Source of the DNA: Desulfovibrio sp.
GTDB lineage: Bacteria; Desulfobacterota; Desulfovibrionia; Desulfovibrionales; Desulfovibrionaceae
DNA length: 32,517 bases
Assembly: GCA_017454325.1 (NCBI GenBank)
Contig: JAFTDG010000141.1
Span: 1-32,517, forward strand
Reading direction: 5' to 3'
In this document: positions 16,874 through 25,788 of the stretch, piece by piece
How the letters are laid out: each line of letters starts with the position of its first letter
Position numbering within the stretch: position 1 is the stretch's first letter
Made by a program: the position numbers and the translations under genes
The notes under the pieces: generated by a model
Told to the model about the DNA's origin: nothing
Database searches by the model: none
The model's input: the letters and a program-made list of their open reading frames with translations, nothing else

Positions 16874-18857
16874 GGTCTCCACGCGACATGCGCGTGGTCG
16901 ATGCATGCGTGTTGTCTGTCTGTTTGGTGTCCTCACTTTGGTCATCCGCATCTTCTTGATCCGGCTCTAAGGTGAAATCTCCCCCACTTTCAGTTTCATC
17001 CTGAGCCTGTGCAACATTACCGTCGTTTTTCGCTGCGGGCGCTTCAGCATGATCAAGAGGCGGGAGTTCCTTGTTGTCCATTATCAGGTCAAGCTCGTCG
17101 CCGCTAAGGGTTTCACGGTCCAGTAATGCTTTGGCAATGCGGTGCAAAATATCTTCATTGTCTTTGAGCAGGGTACGGCAGCGGCTGTGGGCTTCCTCTA
17201 CGATGCGTTTTACCTCTGCGTCCACAAGGCGGGCGGTATCTTCACTGTAGTTTTTGTTTTGCACCCATTCCCGGCCAATGAATACTTCCTCACCTGTTTC
17301 GCCGATAGAGAGTGTGCCCACGGCTTCGCTCATGCCCCATTCGCAGACCATTTTACGTGCCATACGGGTGACACGTTCAATATCGTTGGAGGCACCGGTG
17401 GTAATGTCGTCAAAAATGAGTTCCTCAGCTACACGACCGCCCAAGAGCACCACCAGGTTATTGCGCAAATAGGTTCGGGAGTACCCGTGACGGTCTTCCT
17501 CAGGTAGTTGCATAGTTACGCCAAGAGCACGCCCCCGAGGGATAATTGTGACCTTGTGTACGGGGTCAGAACCAGGCAGGAGCCGTGCAGCTAATGCATG
17601 ACCGCCCTCATGATAGGCGGTAATGCGTTTTTCTTCGTCTGAGAGAATAAGGCTGCGACGTTCACGGCCCATGAGCACTTTGTCTTTGGCGTATTCAAAG
17701 TCGTGCATGTCAAGCTTGTCTTGATCCTGCTTGGCGGCCTGCAGGGCTGCTTCATTGACCAGATTTTCCAGATCAGCGCCGGAGAAGCCTGGCGTGCCGC
17801 GGGCTAGGGTTTCCAAATCTACATCATCGGCCAAGGGAGTGCGTTTGGTATGTACTTCCAGAATACTGCGGCGGCCACGCAGATCTGGGGTGGGCACTAC
17901 AACCTGACGATCAAAACGGCCAGGACGCAGTAGCGCCGGATCAAGCACATCCGGCCGGTTGGTGGCAGCAATAAGGATAACGCCTTCATTGCTTTCAAAG
18001 CCATCCATTTCAACAAGCAGCTGATTCAGGGTTTGTTCACGCTCGTCATGTCCCCCGCCGAGCCCCGCCCCACGCTGGCGGCCAACAGCGTCAATTTCGT
18101 CGATAAAGATGAGGCAGGGAGCATTTTTTTTACCCTGAACAAAGAGATCGCGTACGCGAGAGGCTCCTACGCCGACGAACATTTCTACAAAATCTGAGCC
18201 GGAGATGGAAAAAAAAGGTACACCAGCTTCTCCGGCTACAGCTCTGGCGAGCAGTGTTTTACCTGTGCCGGGAGGACCCACAAGCAGCACACCCTTGGGA
18301 ATGCGCCCACCCAGTCGGGTAAATTTTTTGGGATTAGATAGAAATTCCACTACTTCGGAGAGCTCATCCTTGGCTTCGTCCACACCAGCAACATCTGCAA
18401 AGGTGACGCGGGTACCCTCTTCCTGATTGAGCAGGCGCGCACGCGAACGACCAAAGCTCATGGCTTTGCCACCACCGTTCTGCATTTGCCGCATGAAAAA
18501 AACCCATACACCCACTAACAGTAGCATGGGAAACCAGGAAACCAAAATCGTCATGTACCAGGGCTGGTCTTCTGGAGGTTCAGCCTTAACTTCGACCTTT
18601 TTTTCTAGAAGGCGGCTGACCAAGGCCAGATCTTGGGGAGCATAGGTTTCCACAGACTTACCATCTGATGTTTTGCCGATAAGGGTGTGTCCCTGTATGG
18701 TCACGGAGAGCAGTTGCCCACTCTCTACCTGGTTGAGAAAGTCTGTGTAAGCAATGCGCTGTGACACGCCTTGTGGATGCTGGAATGTATTGAACAGCAT
18801 GACCATCGCCAGGACGATAATCGTCCAGAGCATCAGGTTGCGACTTGTTGGGTTCAA
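16863..18857 (-). CDS. ftsH: ATP-dependent zinc metalloprotease FtsH
   Basis: A 664-residue membrane AAA protease that degrades misfolded membrane proteins and regulators. Two membrane segments (about 9-25 and 101-122) flank a periplasmic domain. The AAA domain has GPPGTGKT (194-201), [13 protein letters not shown] and the SRH arginines in RPGRFDRQ. The zinc site is HEGGH (416-420), with Gly where most have Ala. The start is TTG at 18857-18855, with GGAGG five nt upstream and the family start [10 protein letters not shown] right after. Upstream ATGs at 18899 and 18947 lack ribosome sites, and 18947 lies upstream of the predicted -35 box. Confidence 0.95.
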   Translation of the reverse strand: MNPTSRNLMLWTIIVLAMVMLFNTFQHPQGVSQRIAYTDFLNQVESGQLLSVTIQGHTLIGKTSDGKSVETYAPQDLALVSRLLEKKVEVKAEPPEDQPWYMTILVSWFPMLLLVGVWVFFMRQMQNGGGKAMSFGRSRARLLNQEEGTRVTFADVAGVDEAKDELSEVVEFLSNPKKFTRLGGRIPKGVLLVGPPGTGKTLLARAVAGEAGVPFFSISGSDFVEMFVGVGASRVRDLFVQGKKNAPCLIFIDEIDAVGRQRGAGLGGGHDEREQTLNQLLVEMDGFESNEGVILIAATNRPDVLDPALLRPGRFDRQVVVPTPDLRGRRSILEVHTKRTPLADDVDLETLARGTPGFSGADLENLVNEAALQAAKQDQDKLDMHDFEYAKDKVLMGRERRSLILSDEEKRITAYHEGGHALAARLLPGSDPVHKVTIIPRGRALGVTMQLPEEDRHGYSRTYLRNNLVVLLGGRVAEELIFDDITTGASNDIERVTRMARKMVCEWGMSEAVGTLSIGETGEEVFIGREWVQNKNYSEDTARLVDAEVKRIVEEAHSRCRTLLKDNEDILHRIAKALLDRETLSGDELDLIMDNKELPPLDHAEAPAAKNDGNVAQAQDETESGGDFTLEPDQEDADDQSEDTKQTDNTHASTTRMSRGDHEQ

Positions 18858-18910
18858 GTGGGCCTCCGTAACGTTTTCCGTACGCTGGGTGTACGGCATG
18901 ACGAATATGT

Positions 18911-18940
18911 AGCCTACATCCTGCATGTGGCGGCTGTCAA
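18911..18940 (-). promoter_or_regulatory. Candidate promoter of ftsH
   Basis: The minus strand has a perfect TTGACA (18940-18935), an 18-nt spacer and TAGGCT (18916-18911). The -10 box is weak (3/6). The predicted start near 18904 leaves about 47 nt of leader before the TTG codon and lies downstream of the ATG at 18947. No heat-shock-type CCCCAT box is seen. Confidence 0.45.
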
Positions 18941-19044
18941 ATGTCACGATGAGAAAACGTCTGGATTATATTTCAAAAATAAATCAGGAACCCATGGGCA
19001 TGATTTGTCTATGTCCGATGATGGCTCGTGAGGGCTTCTTCCGG

Positions 19045-19074
19045 AAAAAATTTTTTACAGCGCAATGCGACCGT
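19045..19074 (-). terminator. Possible terminator after the CHASE4-GGDEF-EAL gene
   Basis: On the minus strand ACGGTCGC and GCGCTGT form a stem of about 7 bp with one bulge and one G-U around ATT. It is followed by AAAAAATTTTTT. The stem is modest, so this is tentative, but it sits 7 nt after the stop codon, where a terminator would be expected. Confidence 0.4.
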
Positions 19075-19080
19075 CTTGTC

Positions 19081-21306
19081 CTATTGCAAAACAGCAGTGC
19101 TCGTCACGGCATTGATACGTGTTGTGCGATTGCGCAAAAAATCTCCACAGTCTGCGCTGCTGAGTGGCTTTGAGAACAGATAGCCTTGAATGATATTGCA
19201 GTGGTTGGCGGCAAGGAAGGAGAGCTGGTCCAGGTCTTCCACACCTTCAGCAACCGTATCCATACCGAGGTTGGAAGCCAGGGCGAGCATGCCTTTGACT
19301 AGAGAGCGGGAATTGCCATCGGTCACGGTGATGCCGTCGATAAATCGTTTGTCTATCTTCATGCAGGCGATGGGCATGCTGTAGAGATACTGCATGGAGG
19401 AATAGCCTGTGCCAAAGTCGTCCAGGGCGATGCGCAGTCCTGCGTCGTGTAGGCGTGTGATGGCTTTGGAGGCAGTTTCAAGATCTGTCATGAGGCTTGT
19501 TTCGGTGATTTCCAGATCAATAAGAGAAGGAGGCGTGTTTTCCTCTTTTAATATATGAATTACATGGTCGGCAAAATCGTCAGAGAGGATGCTTCTGCCC
19601 GACATGTTCACCGCAACTGGTACAGTACCGCTGCCGTCGCGCTGCCAAGTCAGCACTTGCCGGCAGGCTGTGCGCAGAACAAACATATCGATGCGTGTGA
19701 CAAGACCAATCTCCTCTGCCAGAGGTATGAAAGCCGGGGGTGGAACCCAGGTGCCGTCACTGGTTTTCCAGCGAATGAGCGCTTCGCAGCCGGACACATC
19801 ATGCGTAGCGATGTTTATCTTGGGTTGGTAGTAAACGGTCAGGGCGTCATTGTCCACTGCAGTGTAAAGGGCTGTTTCCAGGGCCATTTTGCGCGAAGCC
19901 GCTGCTCCCATGCTGTCGGTGTAGAAGGTGATGGTGTTCCCGCCACTTTCCTTTGCGTTGTACATGGCAAGTTCTGCCTTTTGCATCAGACTTTCGGTGT
20001 CGATGCCGTCATCGGGGAAAAAGGCCAGTCCCATGCTTGCCCCTAAATGTAAGGCATTGCCACGTACTGTGAAGGGCTTGTTCATGACGGCCAGTATCCC
20101 TTGCCCTTGTTGGAATATTCGCTGCCTATTAGCGGCGGGTATGGCCAGCAAGAAGTCATCGCCTCCAGAACGGGCTATCAGACCAGTAGCAAGTGTGGTG
20201 CGTAGTCGCTTGGCGGTCTCGCATAACACAGCGTCGCCTTGGCTATGCCCGTAGCTGTCATTGACGCCCTTGAAGCGATCCAGATCAAGAAAAAACACGC
20301 CAACGCAGGAATTATCCCGCTGGGCCGTTTCCAGTATTTCACGCAGCCGTTTGGGAAAGAGCAATTTGTTGGGCAAACGTGTCAGACTGTCATGGCCCTC
20401 ACGGTATTCCATCTCTCGCTGTATGAATCGTCGTTCAACGTGCAGTAGCAGCCCTAGGCCGGTTAGAAGGATAAAACATCCCAGCCCCAAAATGAGCCAG
20501 AAATTTTTCTTTGAGAGTAGTCGACCAGTTTCGGCAAGATCTCTGTTGCGTTGCATATGCAGCGTAAATGCCGCGTGTCCAAACACGTCGAACATCACGG
20601 AGTATGCATGAATAACATCATCTGACTGCTGGAGTTTGTAATATGCACCGGGGATTGTCGCCGTAGGTACTGATGAAAACGTGGTTACAGGTTCCATGGA
20701 AAAACGTAGGGTAGTTATTTCCTGGGCATCATCAACAAAACTGCTATCCATGAGGCGGGACATGATGAGGAGCCCCTTGGGAGGCTTGAATTTGTTGCCG
20801 TCATATATTTTGTGTGCGGCTATCACCATGCCATCACCGTGTACAGTAACAAAGCCCTCCATTGAGTCCATATCATTGCGCAGCACAATTTCTGCCAACT
20901 GACGGTACACATACTGCTCCTCGTAGGCCCAGGAAGAACCCCGTGACTGGCCTGCGCTATCCACAAAAGTGATCAGCTTGCCGGAAAGGTCATAGAACGC
21001 AGCACCGGCGATATGCAGTTCATCAAGCAAACTCTGGTCAAAGTTATTGAGTATAAAGGCACTGTTGTGATTGTCCATGAAGTCATAGGCTTCATCCCAG
21101 CAGGCCCAGTCAAGTATATGCTGGTGCATGCGTTGCTCGGTCATGCGTAGATAGTTACGCAACTGGTGCATGTCATTTGCAGTATCCCGCATTTCAATAT
21201 CATTCACACCATTCTGTATTACGGTCTGACTGATGTAATGCGTGAGCACAGCAAAAACTATCAGAATGCCAAGACAGGCGAGTATGAGAGGGATGCGTCT
21301 GCGCAT
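19081..21306 (-). CDS. CHASE4-GGDEF-EAL membrane protein (c-di-GMP turnover)
   Basis: A 741-residue signalling protein. Membrane segments (about 7-27 and 268-290) enclose a periplasmic CHASE4 sensor with its DWACWDEAYDF signature (66-76). The GGDEF domain has FLDLDRFK, but the active-site motif is GGDDF (381-385), so cyclase activity is doubtful. The EAL domain looks complete: EALIRW (508-513), VNMSG, LEITET, DDFGTGYSS, KID, EGVE and QGY. It is therefore probably a c-di-GMP phosphodiesterase controlled by an external signal, perhaps with GTP binding by GGDDF as a modulator. An AAAGGGA ribosome site precedes the ATG. Confidence 0.93.
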   Translation of the reverse strand: MRRRIPLILACLGILIVFAVLTHYISQTVIQNGVNDIEMRDTANDMHQLRNYLRMTEQRMHQHILDWACWDEAYDFMDNHNSAFILNNFDQSLLDELHIAGAAFYDLSGKLITFVDSAGQSRGSSWAYEEQYVYRQLAEIVLRNDMDSMEGFVTVHGDGMVIAAHKIYDGNKFKPPKGLLIMSRLMDSSFVDDAQEITTLRFSMEPVTTFSSVPTATIPGAYYKLQQSDDVIHAYSVMFDVFGHAAFTLHMQRNRDLAETGRLLSKKNFWLILGLGCFILLTGLGLLLHVERRFIQREMEYREGHDSLTRLPNKLLFPKRLREILETAQRDNSCVGVFFLDLDRFKGVNDSYGHSQGDAVLCETAKRLRTTLATGLIARSGGDDFLLAIPAANRQRIFQQGQGILAVMNKPFTVRGNALHLGASMGLAFFPDDGIDTESLMQKAELAMYNAKESGGNTITFYTDSMGAAASRKMALETALYTAVDNDALTVYYQPKINIATHDVSGCEALIRWKTSDGTWVPPPAFIPLAEEIGLVTRIDMFVLRTACRQVLTWQRDGSGTVPVAVNMSGRSILSDDFADHVIHILKEENTPPSLIDLEITETSLMTDLETASKAITRLHDAGLRIALDDFGTGYSSMQYLYSMPIACMKIDKRFIDGITVTDGNSRSLVKGMLALASNLGMDTVAEGVEDLDQLSFLAANHCNIIQGYLFSKPLSSADCGDFLRNRTTRINAVTSTAVLQ

Positions 21307-21346
21307 GGATTCCCTTTGGATACGGAAAGGAGAACTACGATGCCTG

Positions 21347-21640
21347 TTACAATATTATTCTTTCGCGAAGCGCCACTGTCACTACGAAAACAGGCAAGCC
21401 TGCCATGATCTGTTGCACTAAAAGTTTAGCCGGGCAGGTTCCGATGTAAAAGATGTCTTCATTGATTCTTTTATTTGCAAATATAATACCTAAAAAAAGG
21501 ATTTTTTGCAAGATTGGGTAGTTATCTTGTGAGTAATCGCATAAAAACGCATCTGGTTCTGAGAGTATAAATTGCACGTGAGGGATACGTTCTTGCGCTT
21601 ATCCCTGTGGAAAAGATGTGCATAAGTTGTCGTGATGCAA
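21347..21640 (-). pseudogene. Possible decayed fdhD fragment
   Basis: The 21307-21756 gap holds no convincing intact gene. One minus-strand frame, open from about 21598 down to a stop at 21347, resembles the middle and C-terminal part of FdhD, the sulfur-carrier protein for formate dehydrogenase. Lined up by eye: DYSQDNYPILQK against the DxGRHNAxDK region, EDIFYIGTCPAKLLVQ against the SGRxSxExVxK region, and QIMAGLPVFVV against the AGIPVxV strand. An IFSTG stretch in another frame near 21616 resembles the preceding TGG-H region. The last ~30 family residues and the N-terminal CxxC are missing. There is no ribosome site. This is an inference from pattern only. Confidence 0.35.
21483..21511 (-). 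promoter_or_regulatory. Candidate promoter of the CHASE4-GGDEF-EAL gene
   Basis: The minus strand has TTGCAA (21511-21506), a 17-nt A/T-rich spacer and TATTAT (21488-21483), 4/6 and 5/6 to sigma70 consensus. The start would be near 21476, giving an untranslated leader of about 170 nt. I could not match that leader to a GEMM c-di-GMP riboswitch. Confidence 0.5.
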
Positions 21641-21650
21641 GAATTGCCTA

Positions 21651-21678
21651 TTGACGGTGGATGCTCACGTCTTATTTT
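21651..21678 (+). promoter_or_regulatory. Candidate promoter of the cbpA-cbpM-clpB operon
   Basis: TTGACG (21651-21656), a 16-nt spacer and TATTTT (21673-21678) give a plausible sigma70-type promoter about 80 nt before cbpA. A CCCCCCAT run at 21705-21712 resembles the -10 element of heat-shock sigma32 promoters, but the nearest CTTG is too close to be its -35. No CIRCE repeat is seen. Confidence 0.4.
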
Positions 21679-21756
21679 TTACATAAATTTCTTGCGCACG
21701 GTGTCCCCCCATGAGAGACGCTGGCGTTAGAGACAGCATGTACGGAGAGTGTGCAT

Positions 21757-22719
21757 ATGGCTGTAGCATACAAGGATTATTATAAACTTCTAGGTGTGGA
21801 CCGTAAGGCAGCCGCCACTGATATTTCCAAGGCGTATAAGAAGCTGGCCCGAAAATACCACCCCGACCTCAACCCGGGTGACAAGGTTGCTGAGGAGAAG
21901 TTCAAGGACATCAATGAAGCCTATGAGGTCCTTAAAGACCCGGAAAAACGCAAATTGTATGACCAACTCGGACCCAACTGGCAGCATGGCCAACAGTTTC
22001 AAGGGGAACCGGGTTTTGAGAACGTGCATTTTACTTTTAACGGAAAAAATTTTGATGGTTCCGGATTTTCGGACTTTTTTGAAACCCTGTTTGGCGGGGG
22101 AGGGCATTTTGGAGGGTTTGGCGGTGCACAGGGGGGCCGCAGTGGAGCTAATTTCGGACCGGACCCCTTTGGAGGATTCTCGCAGCGTGCACGCCGCGGC
22201 AGTGATGTGGAGGCGGAACTTGCCCTTAGCTTGGAGGATGTACAGCGCGGTGGTCGTCGTCCCGTGACCTTGCAAACTCCGCAAGGCCCAAAGACACTTG
22301 AGGTCAATGTGCCCCCTGGCATTCGCGAAGGGGCGAAGCTGCGTTTAAGTGGGCAGGGGCACAGTGTGCCAGGGGGAACGCCCGGCGATTTGTTTTTACG
22401 TGTGCGCTATCTGCCTCACAGTATTTTCAAGGTAGACAGTGACGATTTGCTCTGTGATGTTTCGCTCGCTCCGTGGGAGGCCGTGTTGGGGGCAAAAGTA
22501 GAAGTTCCCACCCTGGAGGGAGCTGTGGAGATGCAGATTCCCGCCGGCTCTAGTTCGGGCCGTAAGTTTCGATTGCGTGGCAAAGGGCTGGGGGCCAGCG
22601 GCAAGCGCGGTGATTTGCTAGCGCGTGTGATGGTGCGTGTGCCTTCGGAATTGACTGATGCTGAGCGCGGACTCTGGAGCAAGCTAGCCGAGGTCTCTAA
22701 CTTCAAGGCTAGAGCATGA
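21757..22719 (+). CDS. cbpA: DnaJ-class co-chaperone CbpA (no zinc finger)
   Basis: A 320-residue J-domain protein that delivers substrates to DnaK and stimulates its ATPase. The N-terminal J domain has HPD at 35-37. A Gly/Phe-rich linker follows (about 75-145), then the two C-terminal beta-barrel substrate-binding domains (VNVPPGIREGAKLRLSGQG and later GDLLARVMVRVP). The CxxCxGxG zinc repeats of true DnaJ are absent, which makes it CbpA/DjlA-independent class B. ATG 21757 is chosen because the J domain starts there and GGAGAG lies seven nt upstream; a GTG two codons earlier is less likely. It leads an operon with cbpM and clpB. Confidence 0.94.
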   Translation: MAVAYKDYYKLLGVDRKAAATDISKAYKKLARKYHPDLNPGDKVAEEKFKDINEAYEVLKDPEKRKLYDQLGPNWQHGQQFQGEPGFENVHFTFNGKNFDGSGFSDFFETLFGGGGHFGGFGGAQGGRSGANFGPDPFGGFSQRARRGSDVEAELALSLEDVQRGGRRPVTLQTPQGPKTLEVNVPPGIREGAKLRLSGQGHSVPGGTPGDLFLRVRYLPHSIFKVDSDDLLCDVSLAPWEAVLGAKVEVPTLEGAVEMQIPAGSSSGRKFRLRGKGLGASGKRGDLLARVMVRVPSELTDAERGLWSKLAEVSNFKARA

Positions 22720-22742
22720 AACTGTTCCCGGAGGATTGATTA

Positions 22743-23060
22743 ATGAGCATATTACAGAGAAAAACCTCACTACCTATGCCCAGTCCGGTCATGGTACGCG
22801 AGGAATTTATACGGGCCACTGGCATTGCGCCGGAACATCTGGAAGAGCTCTTGGGTTTGGGCTGGCTGGAGACGTATGCCGGCGTGGCTGATCAGTGCCT
22901 CTTTCGTGATACGGACATTTACCGCGTACGCAAGCTCTCACGTATCTGTTGCGATTTTGATCTGCCCGTGTTGGGCGGCACTATCATCGTGGATCTTTTG
23001 GAGCGTATTGACACGTTGGAGCGTATGGTTGCACGTCTGCGTCGGTTTGAGGAAGACTGA
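22743..23060 (+). CDS. cbpM: Chaperone modulator CbpM, MerR-like
   Basis: A 105-residue protein matching the CbpM/MerR-like helix-turn-helix family (for example LLGLGWLETYAGVADQCLFRDTDIYRVRKLSRICCDFDLPVLGG), closing with a helix that could dimerise (LLERIDTLERMVARLRRFEED). In enterobacteria CbpM binds the CbpA J domain and blocks its action on DnaK. The position directly after cbpA (23-nt gap), with GGAGG before the ATG, supports the same role here. A regulatory role on DNA is possible but not shown by the sequence. Confidence 0.82.
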   Translation: MSILQRKTSLPMPSPVMVREEFIRATGIAPEHLEELLGLGWLETYAGVADQCLFRDTDIYRVRKLSRICCDFDLPVLGGTIIVDLLERIDTLERMVARLRRFEED

Positions 23061-23114
23061 GGCTGTTTAGGCAGTGCATCCGCTTGGCGGATTTGTATGA
23101 GGAGGCAGGTAGTT

Positions 23115-25709
23115 ATGGATATCAGCAAATTTACCGACAAGGCCAGGGAGTCTGTGGGCGAAGCGCAGAGCATCGCTGCGGGCATGGGCCATCAGGAGAC
23201 GGATGCCGAACATCTGGCATTGGCTCTTGTACAGCAGGAAAATGGCATCGTGCCACGTATTCTTGAGCAAATGGGGATCCAGGTAAAGGCATTTTCCGTG
23301 GCTGTTGAAGGAATACTGCGCAAGCGTCCATCTGTTTCCGGCACGGGCATGGATCCCACCAAGATCATGATTACGCAGCGGTTGGCAGCTGTTCTGGGCG
23401 AAGCTCAGAACGAAGCCAAGCGCATGAAGGACGAGTACGTCAGTGTTGACCATATTTTTGCGGCACTTACTGATGTAGAACCTACATCAGGGTTAGGTGG
23501 TGTGCTTAAGGAGTACAATATTACCAGGGCCCGTTATACACAGGCCATGGAAACCCTGCGTGGTGGAGCTCGCGTCACCAGCCCTAATCCCGAAGATACG
23601 TTTGAGGCACTTTCCAAGTATGCTCGAGACCTCGTGGAGGCGGCGCGTCACGGCAAGATGGACCCTGTCATCGGGCGCGATGCAGAAATACGCCGCGTTA
23701 TCCGCATCCTTTCACGCCGTACGAAGAATAACCCAGTGCTCATTGGAGAAGCCGGCGTGGGCAAAACGGCTATTGTGGAGGGCCTTGCCTTTCGTATTGT
23801 CAAGGGGGATGTGCCTGAGGGCCTCAAGGGACACAAGCTCTTTGCACTGGATATGGGCGCCCTTATTGCCGGGGCCAAATATCGCGGCGAGTTTGAGGAG
23901 CGCCTTAAGGCCGTACTCAACGAGGTGGAAAAGAGCGAGGGACAGATTATTCTCTTTATTGATGAGCTGCATACTATCGTTGGGGCCGGTAAGACCGAGG
24001 GCGCCATGGATGCGGGTAATTTGCTTAAACCCATGCTGGCGCGTGGGGAATTGCACTGTATTGGCGCAACTACGGTAGATGAGTACCGCAAGTATATTGA
24101 GAAGGATCCCGCCCTGGAGCGACGCTTTCAGCCCGTTATGGTGGAAGAACCGACTGTGGAGGATGCCATCTCGATCTTGCGTGGCCTCAAGGAGCGTTTT
24201 GAGGTGCATCATGGCGTGCGTATCAGTGATTCGGCCATTGTCAATGCCGTTATGCTGTCGCATCGCTATATTACTGACAGACAGCTCCCGGACAAGGCTA
24301 TTGACCTCATAGATGAGGCGGCAGCACTCATTCGTACAGAGATTGATTCCCTGCCTGCAGAACTCGATGAAGTGAACCGTAAGGTCATGCAACTTGAAAT
24401 AGAACGGGAGGCCTTACGCCGCGAGACAGATGAAGCCTCGGCAGAGCGACTGCAAAAATTGGAAAACGAGCTGGCAGGGTTACGCGAACAGCAGGCCTCC
24501 ATGCGCGCCCAGTGGGAGAATGAAAAGAGCTCTATCGACAAGGTGCGCGAAATCAAACAGGAAATCGAAAAGGTAAAGCTGGCCATTGAACAGGCAGAGC
24601 GTGCCTATGACTTGAACAGGGCAGCCGAGCTGAAGTATTCCACCCTGCTTGACTTACAAAAGAAGCTTGCTGCGGCCTCGGGCAGTGGTGATGGTCCGCG
24701 TCTGCTCAAACAGGAAGTGCGGCCGGATGATATAGCCGACATCGTTGCCAAGTGGACGGGCATTCCTGTGACACGTCTTCTTGAATCCGAAAGAGAAAAG
24801 TTGTTGCGCTTGCCAAGTGAACTGCATAAACGGGTGGTTGGGCAAGATGAGGCGGTGCAGGCCGTGGCAGACGCAGTGCTGCGCGCTCGCGCAGGTCTTT
24901 CTGATCCGGCACGTCCCACAGGTTCATTTATCTTTCTTGGTCCAACGGGCGTGGGTAAGACAGAACTATCCAAGGCATTGGCCGAAGCCCTGTTTGATAC
25001 GGAAGACAATATGGTTCGCCTCGACATGAGTGAATATATGGAGAAACACTCCGTATCGCGACTCATTGGCGCGCCTCCAGGCTATGTGGGCTACGATGAG
25101 GGCGGCCAGCTTACGGAAGCGGTGCGTCGTAAACCCTATGCGGTTATTCTTTTCGATGAAATCGAAAAGGCCCATCCCGATGTGTTCAATACATTGCTGC
25201 AACTGCTGGACGATGGTCGGCTTACCGACAGCCAGGGCCGCACGGTTGACTTTAGAAACTGCATTGTCATTATGACATCTAATATTGGCTCTGTGCATCT
25301 GCTGGACGGCATCAGCACAGACGGAACCATGCAGGAGGGGGCGCGGGATAAAGTCATGAACGAGTTGCGGGCCCACTTCCGACCTGAATTCCTCAACCGT
25401 GTAGATGAGACAGTGCTCTTTCTGCCGCTTAAACGCGACCAGATTGCCAGCATTGTAGATTTGCAAATGGCACGTCTTCGTATACGGCTAGATGAACGCA
25501 AGATCAGGCTGGAGCTTACCGAGGCTGCTCGCGCGTTTATTGCTCAGGCTGGATATGATCCTGTGTACGGCGCGCGGCCCCTTAAGCGTTATGTGCAGCA
25601 ATCTGTAGAAACACCGCTGGCGCGCGAGTTGGTGGCTGGTAAGATCCGTGACGGGCAGTGTGTGACCATAGATGTGGCGGATGGGATGCTGCATTTTACA
25701 GCAGCATAA
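23115..25709 (+). CDS. clpB: Disaggregase ClpB
   Basis: An 864-residue Hsp100 that, with DnaK, pulls proteins out of aggregates. The Clp N-domain (1-145) is followed by AAA-1 with GEAGVGKT and FIDELHT. A coiled-coil middle domain (about 400-525, rich in Glu/Lys/Arg) distinguishes ClpB from ClpA and ClpC. AAA-2 has GPTGVGKT and [12 protein letters not shown], and a C-terminal D2-small domain contains GARPLKR. ATG 23115 begins [10 protein letters not shown] as in homologues, with GGAGG nine nt upstream. It is the third gene of the cbpA operon, 54 nt after cbpM. Confidence 0.97.
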   Translation: MDISKFTDKARESVGEAQSIAAGMGHQETDAEHLALALVQQENGIVPRILEQMGIQVKAFSVAVEGILRKRPSVSGTGMDPTKIMITQRLAAVLGEAQNEAKRMKDEYVSVDHIFAALTDVEPTSGLGGVLKEYNITRARYTQAMETLRGGARVTSPNPEDTFEALSKYARDLVEAARHGKMDPVIGRDAEIRRVIRILSRRTKNNPVLIGEAGVGKTAIVEGLAFRIVKGDVPEGLKGHKLFALDMGALIAGAKYRGEFEERLKAVLNEVEKSEGQIILFIDELHTIVGAGKTEGAMDAGNLLKPMLARGELHCIGATTVDEYRKYIEKDPALERRFQPVMVEEPTVEDAISILRGLKERFEVHHGVRISDSAIVNAVMLSHRYITDRQLPDKAIDLIDEAAALIRTEIDSLPAELDEVNRKVMQLEIEREALRRETDEASAERLQKLENELAGLREQQASMRAQWENEKSSIDKVREIKQEIEKVKLAIEQAERAYDLNRAAELKYSTLLDLQKKLAAASGSGDGPRLLKQEVRPDDIADIVAKWTGIPVTRLLESEREKLLRLPSELHKRVVGQDEAVQAVADAVLRARAGLSDPARPTGSFIFLGPTGVGKTELSKALAEALFDTEDNMVRLDMSEYMEKHSVSRLIGAPPGYVGYDEGGQLTEAVRRKPYAVILFDEIEKAHPDVFNTLLQLLDDGRLTDSQGRTVDFRNCIVIMTSNIGSVHLLDGISTDGTMQEGARDKVMNELRAHFRPEFLNRVDETVLFLPLKRDQIASIVDLQMARLRIRLDERKIRLELTEAARAFIAQAGYDPVYGARPLKRYVQQSVETPLARELVAGKIRDGQCVTIDVADGMLHFTAA

Positions 25710-25726
25710 TATACAAAGACAGCAAT

Positions 25727-25760
25727 GCTGGGGCCGGTACGTATATCCGTTGGCCCCAGC
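25727..25760. terminator. Hairpin between convergent clpB and ftsY
   Basis: GCTGGGGCC (25727-25735) and GGCCCCAGC (25752-25760) form a perfect 9-bp GC-rich stem around 16 nt, which can itself pair ACG with CGT. It lies between two convergent genes and probably ends transcription from both sides. The T stretches beyond the stem are weak on both strands. Confidence 0.65.
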
Positions 25761-25788
25761 CTTCTGTATATCTGCCGTTGCTAAAGGG

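Noticed and set aside
21307..21480. c-di-GMP (GEMM) riboswitch in the leader of the EAL gene
   Set aside because: No match to the conserved GEMM core sequences or its tetraloop receptor on reading the minus strand.
21347..21577. 76-codon frame as an intact small gene
   Set aside because: It starts with GTG without a ribosome site, contains the predicted promoter, and looks like a fragment of a larger family; reported instead as a possible fdhD relic.
21690..21712. Sigma32-type promoter (CTTG ... CCCCCCAT)
   Set aside because: Only about 10 nt separate the hexamers, whereas 13-15 are expected; kept only as a question in the findings.
23712..24392. 226-codon minus-strand frame inside clpB
   Set aside because: Antisense of the AAA-1 region of clpB; no independent evidence.
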